NCBI GenBank assembly: GCA_964030785.1
Contig: OZ034971.1
Span: 11,274,579 to 11,338,578 of the forward strand
DNA length: 64,000 nucleotides
Direction: 5' to 3'
From: Siderastrea siderea
Lineage: Eukaryota; Cnidaria; Anthozoa; Scleractinia; Rhizangiidae
The notes under the pieces were generated by a model. The model had not been told where the DNA came from. It saw nothing but the letters and a program-made list of their open reading frames with translations, and did not search any database. The stretch's first letter is position 1; every line of letters begins with the position of its first letter. Positions 35,130-47,900 of the stretch are shown one piece after another. The translations under genes and the position numbers were made by a program.

Positions 35130-36433
35130 CCAATTGTACTACCTTAAAGGGTGTTGTGTTTTTGATAACACCTTAACAAAATAATAAATAAATAAATAAA
35201 TAACATGAGCAAATTCTTCAAACTACTGTGTCGTCTTTCCAAAAACTGGATTGTCCCAAAAACTTTCCCTTCAAAAAGTAGTCTAATATGTTATTTGATT
35301 AAACCTGCAGTGACTTGCGGGGAAATTTTGTCTCCAGGAAGTCAAACCTACGTTTTTCTAAGTTAACCTAAAAAGATTCTTATATATTTGGTGTCTACTA
35401 AGAAATTCGGCCATTTAGCTTCAAAATAGTTCTTTGTTATTACTATGATGACGATGATAATGACGATGATGATTTACTTTTTTGAGTGGAAACAGGAGCC
35501 CATTAAATGGGCTCCTCGTGGAAAAGTACTTGTTTCTGGTTGGTCAAACCAATTCAATATGGGTGTGGTCCCTTGGGTTCTATGTCTTAATAACGTTCAC
35601 GTATGATAAGCCTATAACAGGAATAAGAAAAAATCAGAGGAATAAGATTCCTTTTCCTGGAATTTCCTGTGGCGTAAATTTTCATCAAGAACTCGAGCAG
35701 ATTAACCTATGCTGGATTACACCAATATCCTTTTCAAAGGCCCTGAAACAATTTGAGAAAACAGAAAACGATATTTAAAGTATTTTACTTACATTTTTTC
35801 ATTGGACGTCCCGGTCTACTGCGCTCTCGAAGGGTCTTTGAGGCGCTTATTTCCAGCGACAACAAGAAAGAGCGGAAACCACACAACTCTACAACTCTTT
35901 ATTGCATACTGAAACCTCTATCATTCAGTGTCATAGTGATATCATAAATACCTCCCTCGTGAATTAATTCATTGTCAGACAGGGAAAGTGAAGGGTGTCA
36001 GTAATTTTCCCTTGAGTAACAATGATTTATCTTCTATGCGTTTTTGGAGAACGTTTTAAAATGTGACCAACTACCGAAGTTTATGTAACAAACCAAATCT
36101 GAGAGAGTGTAAAAGTACGTTTAATAAGTGTGACATGATATGGAAATACTCCGACTACGCAAGCTAATGTATAATTGAAAAGTTTTGGATAAAAAATATA
36201 CCGAACACGAAGTAAACACGAAATATATATACTTGTTCACAAAATGCTCCTAGAAAACGAAGGCGAAGATACCAAGCGATTTTCGCAAAGGAACAACAAA
36301 CCGTAATGAGCTTTTCAAGACACAAAGGAAAAACTTGAAACTTATTCATATTTGCAGTAAACTAGAAGAGTAATTTTAAGTAATATGCATGTGTCAATTA
36401 ACCAACTAACGATGGGTGTGAATGGTAAACCTG
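35130..36433. other. Intergenic stretch, no gene seen
   Basis: Contains a TAAA-type short repeat at 35184-35203, an AGGAGCCCATT palindrome near 35494-35516 and no supportable exon. Confidence 0.5.
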
Positions 36434-36645
36434 ACGTGACCAATCGAACCAAATCCAACGTTCGATTAATCGAATTCAATCGAACCCAATCGAACTCAAT
36501 CATGTAATTGGGTTAGGTAGTCGAACTCTCACACATTTTTTTAGTTCGATTGCGTTCGATTTCCGAACCAACCGAACCTAGTTGTTCGATTAAGTTCGAC
36601 TGGGTTTGATTGAGCTCGATTACCGAACAGTTCGATTGGTCACGT
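36434..36645. repeat. Palindromic array of TCGATT/AATCGA words
   Basis: Starts ACGTGACCAATCGAAC and ends with its complement GTTCGATTGGTCACGT. The interior is made of many variants of the six-base word AATCGA in the left half and its complement in the right half, so the element folds on itself with many registers. Similar in design to 62352-62542. Confidence 0.75.
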
Positions 36646-37040
36646 AGGGTGGTAAAGTGAGACGTACTGGTACTGTTATCTGTCTAGGTACAATATTTCA
36701 GATCAACGTAGTCTTCTGACGTGGAGATAATTACAAAATTTTCCTTACAAAGCCCTTAAATTTAGCCTCAGTCCTGTGGAAAATAAGATGCTTGTCTGGG
36801 AATGGTTTGGCATTAGACAACCACTACCTCAATAAAGCTTTAAAACTGGTAAGACCACAGCGACAAGACGTTGAGCAATTTTTTTGTATATCCAAATTTT
36901 CTTGCCGTAAGGATCAATCTCCCCGTATATTTTTTGCTACCTCAATAGTTTATGACTCTATTCAGTTCAAATTTTATGTAGGCCCACAGTATATGACTAG
37001 CAGATTTTGAGGCATTACTCCACGTCAGAAATTTCGATAA

Positions 37041-37735
37041 TTACCGTACTTCCTCTATTTGGCCCCTCCCTCTGTTATGTACCCCTTCTACTAAGCCCCT
37101 TCTCTGAGGTTTAAAAAGATAAATAAGCCCCCCCTCTATCACATCTCAACGCCCCCCCCCCCCACCCTCACAGTAAGTTTCTAAAATTGCGCATTTGGTC
37201 TGTTGCTGCTACTGATTAGTTCATGTTGTGGCGCAATGCTCAAGGTTCAAATTTTATCAGTCATCGAGCAGTTTGATGAACCAGTATCTGTTTAACAAAT
37301 AGATTCCTTGTTGCCGTGTATCTGTTCAGTAATAAATAACACATGACGTCAAAATGTGGTTAAGACCAAAAAATTGGCACACGAGCCGTTAGGCGAGTGT
37401 GCCATTGATTTTCTTACCACATTTTGACGTTTTGTTTTATATAATAAAGAGCAAAAAAGTTGACAATGACGACGTCAGCTATGTGTCTGTCCTCTAATAG
37501 ATCATAGCTAAGAACCAATTAAAACGCGCGTTGAATTCAGCATATTATGTAACATCATATAATGCATGAAACTGAGTTGTGTTGAATAACAGAACTTCGA
37601 CTTTGGTCAAATGCAATTAGCCCCCCAACCACCCCCCCCCCCCCTCTAATAAGCACCCTACTTGCGAGACCTAAAATTAATAAGCCCCCTCCCCACCAGG
37701 CGGCTTTATAGAGGAAACACAGTATATTACTGTGA
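37041..37735. mobile_element. Non-autonomous DNA element with TACCGTACTTCCTCT ends
   Basis: TTACCGTACTTCCTCTATTT is answered by TAGAGGAAACACAGTATA. TAAGCCCC-type blocks are repeated inside both ends. A second hairpin of about 85 bases (37345-37430, AAAATGTGGTTAAGA with its complement) is nested inside. Related in end sequence to 1624-2307 and 22923-24081. Confidence 0.7.
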
Positions 37736-38943
37736 TGTCTTCCCGTCACCACGCTATTAGCGTTAAGCAGTGCAAATTATGCGTATCATCTGTTTTACTT
37801 CTTAATTAGCAAAACTAAATGATATATTCTTGGGTCAATACACATCCCTCTACAGCTTTAAGCTTTCATATAACTTATTCTAATATAAAATTTTACTCTT
37901 AAGTTTTGTGACATTATAAAAATTCTAATACGTTTAGTTTAACATTATTTTGTTTTTTATGGAAAATTCAAGAATTTAACTTCTAAAGATGGATTTTGCA
38001 CGACGTCTGGTTAAAAACGTTTCATTATTCTTCATAAAATTCTAAGTAAGTGAGACGTTGTTCTCTTTAAAATCTTCAGTTCGTCTTACTTGTACCATGC
38101 AGAATAAACGCTTGGAAGTAAACCTGAGAAAAAAAACCAAAGCACTTTAAAACGTAACAACTTAGAAAAAACTCAGAAAACGGACAACTGACCATTATGG
38201 TAGCAAAAAAAGGAAAACAACACAAACAAAAGTACAACTCAGTTTTGATTAGACCAGGACCAGCTAAATTAGCAGTATTAAAACTATTATTCCACTCATG
38301 TCTCAACGTAACGACGACGGCAACGAAAACGTCGCTAAGCAAGAAGTTTAGTTAGCAAATTAATGACTCGGCACGTGCGTTATACGTTTTGGTAGTTTTC
38401 TTTGCCGTCTTGTGGATAACAACAACGTGAATTGTTTATTATAGAACGTGAAACCCGACAGTAGATTTTCCTTTCTCTTCCTGAATTTGAGCGCCGTTTT
38501 TATTATTTTGCACGACGCCACAAACTGCAGAGCTTTAATTTTTAATCGTGCTGAAATAAAGGCTGACTGTCTGTCTGTCTGTCCAAGGAATTCAGCTCCT
38601 GGATAGTACGGCCACATTACACAAACTGCACGATTGGGAAAAATCGCAGTTTGAAATGATGTGAATTTGTTTTTAAGACGTTTTCTTTGGTGTTGCCAAG
38701 AGTGTTTTAGTGGAAGACTACATCCGGAACTCGAATGGCGTATTTTCCATGTCCTCCGTAGTGAAGAAATCGATGACGTCATTTCCAGCTTTTACAATGT
38801 TGCTTGTGCAAAGTTTACCAAACGCCAGCGAAAAAATAGCGAGTGATAGATTTGCGAAGTTCAGTGAAGCCGGTATAAAATTGTTCGCTGAAGAGCAGGA
38901 AAATGTTACAAGAAGAAGAAAACTTCATTTGACGTAAAATTAT
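37736..38943. other. Intergenic stretch downstream of FYCO1
   Basis: No supportable exon. Holds a (GTCT)4 run near 38568-38584 and probably the FYCO1 3' UTR, with TTTATT (AATAAA on the minus strand) near 38499. Confidence 0.4.
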
Positions 38944-41900
38944 TTACCGAGTTACTTGCAAGTGAACACGATAGGAGAGAACTGTAAAAAAATTCAACTT
39001 TGAATTAAATTCGAGTCTTTTTGTCTATATAATAAATAAAAAATTAAATGGCGGCTTGAAGGTATGAATTTTATTTCCACGGGGTAAAAACAATATTTTG
39101 CCGCTAGAAAATAAAATTTACATCTTCGAACCGTCGTGTTACATCGTCTGTTTGTACGTTAAGAGCTTGATACCATTTTCATTTACGAGTTTCAATACCA
39201 CATCACGAACGAGCGAGTTTTGGTATCATTTCACTGGTTAATTTTATTCAAGGCTTTCTGACAATGATATCTACGTTTAATATATGTAGTGATTATTCAG
39301 TATACATGGTAGAAACTACACAGCCACTGCAAAAGTTCTTACCTTGAGAATGTGTTATCGAAAACCAGAATGTACACTCCAGGAGATATGTCTTCTACTT
39401 CACCCTTGACTGCACGTATATGAGAGTCACATTGCGACAATGGCACAACCGTCTGTAACGCAACATAAAGCACCATGTATTAGTCTGTAACTCAGCATAA
39501 AACATCTCTGAAGTATTACTTAGTTTCGTTAATTTGGCTAGCAACGAGTACTCAGTAAAGTTTCGTACGGGGACGCTCGGTCCCGAGGTTCAAACCCTCA
39601 CCTTTACCGTAACTTTTTAAAGAAATGGTACCCCTTCCATATACCTAGAAGAAAGTTGCATCTTTTTTTTCATCGCTTTTATACCTCAAAATTAAGCCAA
39701 AAGCAATAGATCATCGCGGGATTTTAGTCGCTCGAAAGCGCTAAGCTCGTTTATATTTGCATTGTAATTTCTGACTAAATTTTGCAAACATTTTCGGTAC
39801 TTAGCCTAGCTTAGCTGCTATCTCTATCTGTTTGAGATGTATTTCGGCGTCCTTTAACATATTAAACAGTAAATGTCCCTACCTGTTCGTATATTACAAG
39901 CGCAAAAGCACACCCCTTTAGGGTAGGGACTCTTGCATAGCCTACTGTGGGAATCCCCCCCCCCCGGTTCCTCTCCCTGCTAAAAAGGTCTGGCCGCATT
40001 AGCAGAACGTCAGGATTAAAGAAAATGATTAAGGGATCACTTGTTTGTGACAAGTTTCATTGGCTACAATATTGGCCGTATAATATTAACATTGGCCGTA
40101 CGGTCACGCCATTGTGAACCAGGGTTCCATTGTAAACTATAAAGCTTTTTACCTCGCATTCATCATCCTTCTTCGTCTCTGACAGCTTGAAGGCAACTCC
40201 AAAACGAATGCTCTAGAAACAAAGAAAAACGCAATTAACACAAACAGCAAAATAACTTCCCTCCGCACATGAGTTTGTAATGCTTCTTGATAAGTTCAGA
40301 GTTCGAGCGTGGAATTATCCATGCGGTGTTTTTTTGAAGCAAAACTCTTCTTCGCGGTGTACAGACAAGCGAGCGATAGTCCTAAACATAAAGTGGCCTA
40401 AAAGTTGACATGAAAACTGGTACTATGGTACTATTATAGCTTGGTGAACAAGTTTCAGAAGCTCTCCAGACTCTTGAAACAGGAGACTTATGACGGCTGT
40501 TTCACGGAAAAAATATTCGTGCAGCTTGTTTCGCAACATGTTAAGCCTCGATCAAATCATCCAACATTGTTGAATACAATACAACTTTGTTGTGCAAATA
40601 TTTTATTCCAATCAAACTTTGCCCAACACCATTCAACAGGGTGTCCAGACGGTTCAACATTTGAACTCAACAATATTGAACGGTCCATGATGGAAACATT
40701 GAACTCGTTTGGCCGACACCAAAATTTTGACGCCAATCAAACTTTGCTCAACACCGTTCAACATCATTCAACAGGGTGGTCAAACGTGGTCAAACGTGCT
40801 CAACGTGTGAACTCAACATTGTTGATCGCACTTAAAAACAAAGAAAAATGTTGAATCAACATTATTTTACATCATTGAACAGGGTGGCCAAACCATATAA
40901 CTTTTTTTTCGTAATATTTAGCTGACCCCACGCCATCAATCTTCGGCTTCGAACGGTAGGCGTTACCGGTAAATAATAATAATAAACGCGCTTAACATGT
41001 TGAATTCGACATTGTTGTTCACACTTGAAAACAAAAGAAAACCGTTGGATCAGCATTATACTATATCATTGAACAGGGTAGCCAAGCGCATTTAAAATGT
41101 CGAATTCAACATTGCTGTTCACACTTGAAAACAAAAGAAAAACTTTGGATCAGCATTATACTACATCATTGAACACGATGGCCAAGCGCATTTAACATGG
41201 TGAATTCAACATTGTCGTTCACACTTGAAAACAAAAGAAAAACGTTGAATCAACATTACTCAGCATCATTCAACATGGTGTCCAAACGCGTTCACCATGT
41301 GAATTAAACAATGACGAACGGTACCAAATAGAAATATTGAATTCGCTTGGCTGAGGCCTAAGGCGTCTTGCAACTGCAACTTTTACCCAATTGTTTTTCG
41401 CGAGACAAGTTGCATGGCATTTGTAACGCAAAACATGTGAGCGTGAAACTCACAACAATAAGGCAGAAGGATCTCTCAACCTTAGTTAGTAACGAATGTG
41501 GATCTGACTGTTTTCTCTGTAGATCATAGACATAGTATTTTAACAGATTATTAGCAAATTCAATAGAATATTATTAGAGTATTATTACTAACAATTCTCC
41601 TATACTATTATATTATTGGATACACACTTATGTTTTGTATTTAATTACTTTAGTTACTTTAATTACTTTGTGTCACCAATTAGCATGCATGCTAAAGTTT
41701 CTTGACACATTAATAAAGTTATTATTAAGTTACACGAGAAATTGTTACTGTAATAGCACCCTTTATGAGAGAGTGCGAATCGAACGGACGTGCAGTCGTG
41801 TAAGATCACGAAATAGGGAGTTTCTGCCTAGTCACTCGTTCCATCTTAGCCTTTAATTTTGCTGTTTAAGGAACAAAGGACTGTTTTGCAGTAGCCTGGC

Positions 41901-44900
41901 GTACGCCGAGAGAAAAAAAAATCGCCCCCCTCCCCATTTCCCTCCCGGCTCAGCAGCCCAACTTTCGCCTTCGCGTAGACAATTCACATCGCCAGGTACG
42001 AAGGCTATTTGCAGTGAATACCTGGTTTAATCTATTTAAGTATCTACCTTTTTTTCTGTGGTAAACTTCCAAGTCAGCGTCACCCCCGGAGTTCCAACCA
42101 ACACTTGGATCAAGTGGCGGTTTCCGGGGGGAACAGTCACGTGCCAAAACTGTCCCGGCTCCTCGTTAATCAAAGGTATTACTAAATCCTCCCTACTGTC
42201 TGCTTCATTCACCACTACTCTCGCCCCAGGCTGCTCACATGCATCTTCGCCGCCCGCGTCTACAATTTCGTATTCTTCATCTTCTCTTTCTTCTTCTTCC
42301 TCTTCTTCAGGCGACTGTTGATTAGGTTGTTCCGCTGATTTTTTGGCTGCTACTTTTGCCTCCTTTTTCGCGGTTTTCAGGCTGGTGTACTTGGGTTGTT
42401 CTTGGCTTGTTTCGCTGTCGCTTCTAACCTTCTCATTGGTGGCCTTAACAGGTGTCGAGGAGGACTGGGGATGGTCCAGGTGTTCCGTGCGCGAGGTACT
42501 GGGGCCTGGAAAAGTTACCAACAAACAAATCAGTTCTAGTAGAAACAAAAAATTTAGTCTACAGGTGCGGGCAGGGACTTGGGTCGATGGACATATCATG
42601 CCTTGTTACATAGACAACCTCTGGATGTGAGAAAGCCAGCCCACTGATTGGCTCCCTACTAAAAGGCTATCGCTCTTATAACCGACGGATTAATTTTTGC
42701 ACGCGCTCATTGGATGAAGCACATCACGTGGTACAAAATTGGAGACGATATACACCGTCCGATTTGATATCCGTCGTCTGATTATATCGCCGAGAACAAA
42801 ACAAATCTAATCACAGAGTAATAAACTAACTGAGCTTGCATTTGTTTTGCCGAAATTATGCCGTGACCATCACTGGCAGTTTTGTCTCGACCACGATAAC
42901 AAACGCCCTTCTGGCTTGCTGGTAGTATATCAGACGGTAATGCCTTTCGCTGAAAGATTGTCCGAAAGAATGAATAGTTTGTCGAGGAGCAGGCAGTATC
43001 TTATACCAGCCACAAAACGTAACCTTTCCCAAAAATGTTATTTGTTAGCTTGATAATGTCACGTTGATCGCCAAGTGAAGCCAGCATTACATGGACAGTA
43101 CAAGCAAGTTTTTTTTTTTTTGTAGTTGGGGGATAGGGCGTAAAGAGAGGAGTCACTTGGTAAGCAAACAATCACGATGTACATGTCTGATTACACGTAC
43201 CAGGTTGAGGGGTACTGGGACCATCATTAGCGTCCAGACTTCCTGGGTCACTTAACATGCTTTCCGTCCGATGTGACAGTTCACTGACGTCAGATTTTGC
43301 GTCCTCGTCTATCCCCTGGGGATCCCCCACGAGCTGAGACTTGAGTTGTTTGTCGGAGCTCAAACACTGGCGGCAAACCCGACGGAGCTTCCTATATCCG
43401 AAAGAATTAAACCAATGACTACAAGCTAAGATTAAAGGGAAGTTTCTGAAGGAGCTAAACAAGAGAAGCTTCTAATTATGCGAGAAAAATTTGCTCTAAG
43501 ACCCTTTTAGGAAAATAGATCAGGAAATCTGGGTAGGAACCGAGAACTTGTCAGCCCATTCTACGAAGCTAACACTTCAAAATTGAAAATTGTGTCTAGC
43601 AGTGTCACCTTAGAATGAAACTCCAAGTGCTCAACAAGGGTTAAATACAACCATTACCCAGGCACTGTTGCTACCTGACCCAGAGTTCTAACACTGCCCT
43701 CTTAAGAACCTAACTCTTAAATTACAATTACGTAACGTCATATCCAATAATTGGAGTGGAATAATTGTTTTATTAAGTTCTCAGCTTCAGAAATCGTTGC
43801 TGGATTTCTGGCATTATATTTTTGCACAAAACTTTCACTTCGCGGCGAAAACTCTTGAACGCCGCGGCACTTGACAAGGTATCCAATTTCCTAATAAGGG
43901 AAAAAACCTGTGAGCCAATGAGGAAGCCAGATAACCCAGGGTGAGAATTATATAAACCCTGCATCTAGATTTAGACCAAAATGGGGAAACCTGTATCCCA
44001 TTCAGCTCAAAACGTCTCAGAAACCATGCCATTCGATGACACACACACATCGCCTGTTTTTGGGGGTGTGCTGAGAAAACTGATTTAAATAACTGCTTAC
44101 CTGCTGTGTGGAGTCTTAAGCCAGTTATCAGAGCATCTGTGACAGAAGATGCGGCCACACATTCTACAGTGATGCTGTGAAAACACAAAAACAACGCTAA
44201 TTAACCAATCCTGGTGCATACTAAAATGGCCCACAGTAAACACGCACATATCAGCACCTAATCCGATGAAAGTAGACGTAATAATAATAATTTAATAATT
44301 CAATAGTTTATATAGCGCTTTTCACATATGCTGATCAATAACGCTTTACAGAAATAATAAATTAAAATAAAATTATAAAAATATATTTATGCTACATTAC
44401 ATATGTACAAAAATACCTAACTAAGAACGTGACATTAATATTCTAGAGGCTGTTAAGTCATCAGTTCTGAAGGACGAAAGTAACTTAGGCTTGTTCACAC
44501 GTACGCACTTTTGACAGTTTATGTTTCAAAACGTACATTTTTTAAATGCGATTAAGCCTTCCGTCTAGACGATCAAAACCGTTCGAAAACGCAGCGTAGG
44601 AGAAGATTTTCAAAAACAGAGATTTAATAAACAGGCGGCAAACAGTTTTGATACAGTTTGGCCACCACTTGCATGCACGTATACGACCAAGCCTGATCGA
44701 AAACAGAGGTTTTCGAAAACGATGAAACAACAGCATCGTGGCAAATCAGTGCAATGCAGAATTCTCAATCATTTCCAATCGTATCCATGTGGACAGCGCC
44801 GGAGAACGAACGAAAACGCACATATACGGACAAAAATGTTTTCAAACTACATTTTTTAAGATCTCCGTTTCCAAATAAAGGCAAATGTAATCGCACAAGT

Positions 44901-47900
44901 GTGGACAGGGTGATAATCAGTCGTAAACTGGTGGATCTGCGGTCAATTCATTGTAGGACAAATTACAAATTTCACGATAGTTACGAAAATTGTCTAGAGC
45001 GTTACAATGAATATCCCAGAACATTCTAAGAAACATCCCAGAACATTCTTAACAAGGTTCCAAAAATCTCAGAAAGTACGTAAACATGTGTAATTTCTTT
45101 AGAGTAGCAAAACAATAATTGTGCAATGTTCCTGAAAATGGTTTTCTTGGAAGTTTTTAGAACATGTTGTGGTAAGTATACAAGTGAGCAGCTTCCAATC
45201 AATTCAAACAGTTTTCAGAATCTGTAGGCACTAGGTTGAGGCGGTTGAGAATTTGTTGAAGTAACTGTGTGCCGAACCTAGTTGGTGGCTGTGTGGCGAA
45301 CTGTGTCCTGAATATGAAAAGGAGTCTGTGTGGTTCTGTAAGCTATGAAGACTTCTTCAGTTTGGAATAAATCTACTTGTTGTTGTTATTGACAATCCTG
45401 CGTTCTGTCTTCCTGAACGAATCCTGTAACAAAGCTATATGGCATATCCCGTTGACGTCAAGATGACGTGACAACCTTCGGCACGCTTGCGAGTGCTCAA
45501 GCAAATTTAGCTAGACTTGACCACTCTTAGCCTCCCACGCAGTCGTTTTTAGGGGAGTCGTATGGAGGCTAGCCAGTCTTGGCACGCACGTATTTTACCA
45601 GGGTTTCTTAGTTACAACAAACCTTTCTCAAGAGGAAGGTGAACTCGGCATTACAGCCAAGGCAGTGCGATGCTTCACTGTCGTCCATCCATCTGTCGTC
45701 AGCTTTGACCTTTATCTCATGCTCCATGTCGTCTGCCTTCTTCCACAGCTCCGCTTTTTCTCTGAACAGAACGATAGTAACAACTCGTAAACAGGCGCGT
45801 TTGCTTCTCCTTAAAATTCTCCAACTGAATGTTTTTGTCTCATTTTCCCTACTTAAACGCTCGGTCTACCCACAAACGTCACTAAATGCTCGGCAATGCT
45901 CACTAAACACATCTTCATTTTAAGAAGTTTTTAACAGGTAAGGGCACATAAGTGGCATAACAAACATAGACATGCATAGCGTGCATGACCCATGTTGAAG
46001 GGATGTCTTATTCCAGCTTATTTGTGATTTGTAATTTCGCTCCCGCATATGTACTCCAAGGAAAAAAAAACGCAAAGCACGCGATCTGTCTCGTACACAG
46101 CTTTTCCTCGACATCGCTGGGAACATTTCGCCGTTTACTGTAGTATACTAATTCTGTTGAGTGTACACTTCTCTAAATTCACGTGCCACTAGCATAACGT
46201 ACAAAAGCGTAAAACCATAAACCAAAGTACTTACTATGGCCAATCACAAACGCACACAAGCAAATGAACCAATCAGAACTCGACGCAAATGCACGCCGCT
46301 AAGCGCGGGAAAATCGTGCATACAAGTCACAATTCAGTGATTTTCGTCTTACTTCTGATTGGTTGTAAAGGAGGCGGAATGGTAAACCACTTACAGAATG
46401 ACAAATCACCAAACCAGAGCAAAATCAAAATTTTTTCAGCACTAAATTGGAAACCGCTCTCTTAAGCTAGGCTAGTGTAAACGATCGCGGGTCAGATTTT
46501 TCAAAATTTTACTTTTTTGCACATCAAGTGCTTTGGATAATCACAACAGACGCAAATAACACACACAATAAGCAAATCAGAACTCGTAGAAAATACATGT
46601 AAATGGCGCCAAGCGCGGGAAAAGACGCAGAGCAAGCCACGATTGGGTTGCGTTTTACTCCTCCCCTGATTGGCTTAGAAAGTTGCGCGAGTTTTGAGCC
46701 AATCACAGAGTGTAGTAAAACAGGAGCAACGCTAACGCCAAATACTGAGTTCCTCAATCAAAAACTACACTATTGTGTACATTTCCACGTGAAGTAAAGG
46801 AAATAGGAGACCTCTGCAGGCAGGCTAGTGTGTACACGGCAAACAGATGCTGAAGGCATACCTTGTAACATCGACAAGCCTGCTTTTTAACTCATCCATG
46901 TCCGCTTTATACTGCGATATTTTGTCCTCGTATTCTTGATTTCTCAATCCTTTCTCTCCTTCAAATTCGTCAACTTTTTTCTTTAGATCCCTCTGCCGCG
47001 CGCGTTCCTCTTCTAACTGTTTAGCTGTTAACAGAAGCTCGTTCTCTAGCGTGCGAAGTTTAAGCTTGCTTTCGTCAAATCCAGTTTTGTACTGTTGTAC
47101 CTATGATGTGTTTGGCGAAGAGAACAAAGGATGTATTAGTCTATTAAAAGAATGAATAAAAACTAGTATCAACATTTCTCGTGAAAAACTGGTTGAGGAC
47201 CATCCGTCGCTAACTAGAGGTTCTCAGTAAGGGAGCAACTTTTACGGTTAAGGGCAAGGGTAAAGGTAAAGTCGCACACGAGTCAAGGAGGCCCACACGG
47301 CCGGAGCTTATCCCGGTTTCTGTAGCATGAAGCATCTGAGAGTATTTCTTCTCCCCCCTGGATGGGATGTTAGTCCATCGCAGGGTTACCCCCCAGCAAT
47401 ATGTCGCCAGTACACATTTTATTCACCTGGGTGGAGAGAGACAATGTGAAGCAAAGTATCTTGTCTGATTAATGGTTAAATATATTAATAGCTTTTTGAC
47501 GGTTCACGCTTGAATTCGATGTATTTTGATAAGTTGACGGTAACGAAAGACAAAGTTTCCTTAACGACTGAAAATTGAATTTAACTACTGTGCTTTGGGG
47601 GTTGTTCTGTTTACGCGTGTTATCATTCTCTTATGATACAAGCAAAAATTTTGGTTCCACTCTAGATGTACTTTCAAAGTTGTGCGATAGTCGTCAACTT
47701 CAACTGCATGTATTGTGATTTTGCATAACGGCTCAATGGTTGACTATTTGACAACAGTCTTTGGGGGCTAGAGGAGCCGCCGAGCGACCTGAAAATGTAA
47801 ATTAACGCCTGCTTCATTGAAGGTTAACGGTGAAAATTACCCTTTCTGTTAACCCCAGTTACACCTCCTTTACTGGCGCTCTACCGATATTGTTCCCACT

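Noticed and set aside
34615..35184. Plus-strand frame of 189 residues
   Set aside because: It runs across the right inverted end of the transposon into flanking DNA and has no recognisable motif.
36077..36115. Possible FYCO1 last exon after TTTACACTCTCTCAG
   Set aside because: In phase it gives RFGLLHKLR and stop. This keeps the F after R but not the alternating strand pattern of GOLD; 38944-38983 fits better.
42058..42630. Plus-strand frames opposite FYCO1 exon 16
   Set aside because: Antisense shadows of an acidic, low-complexity exon.
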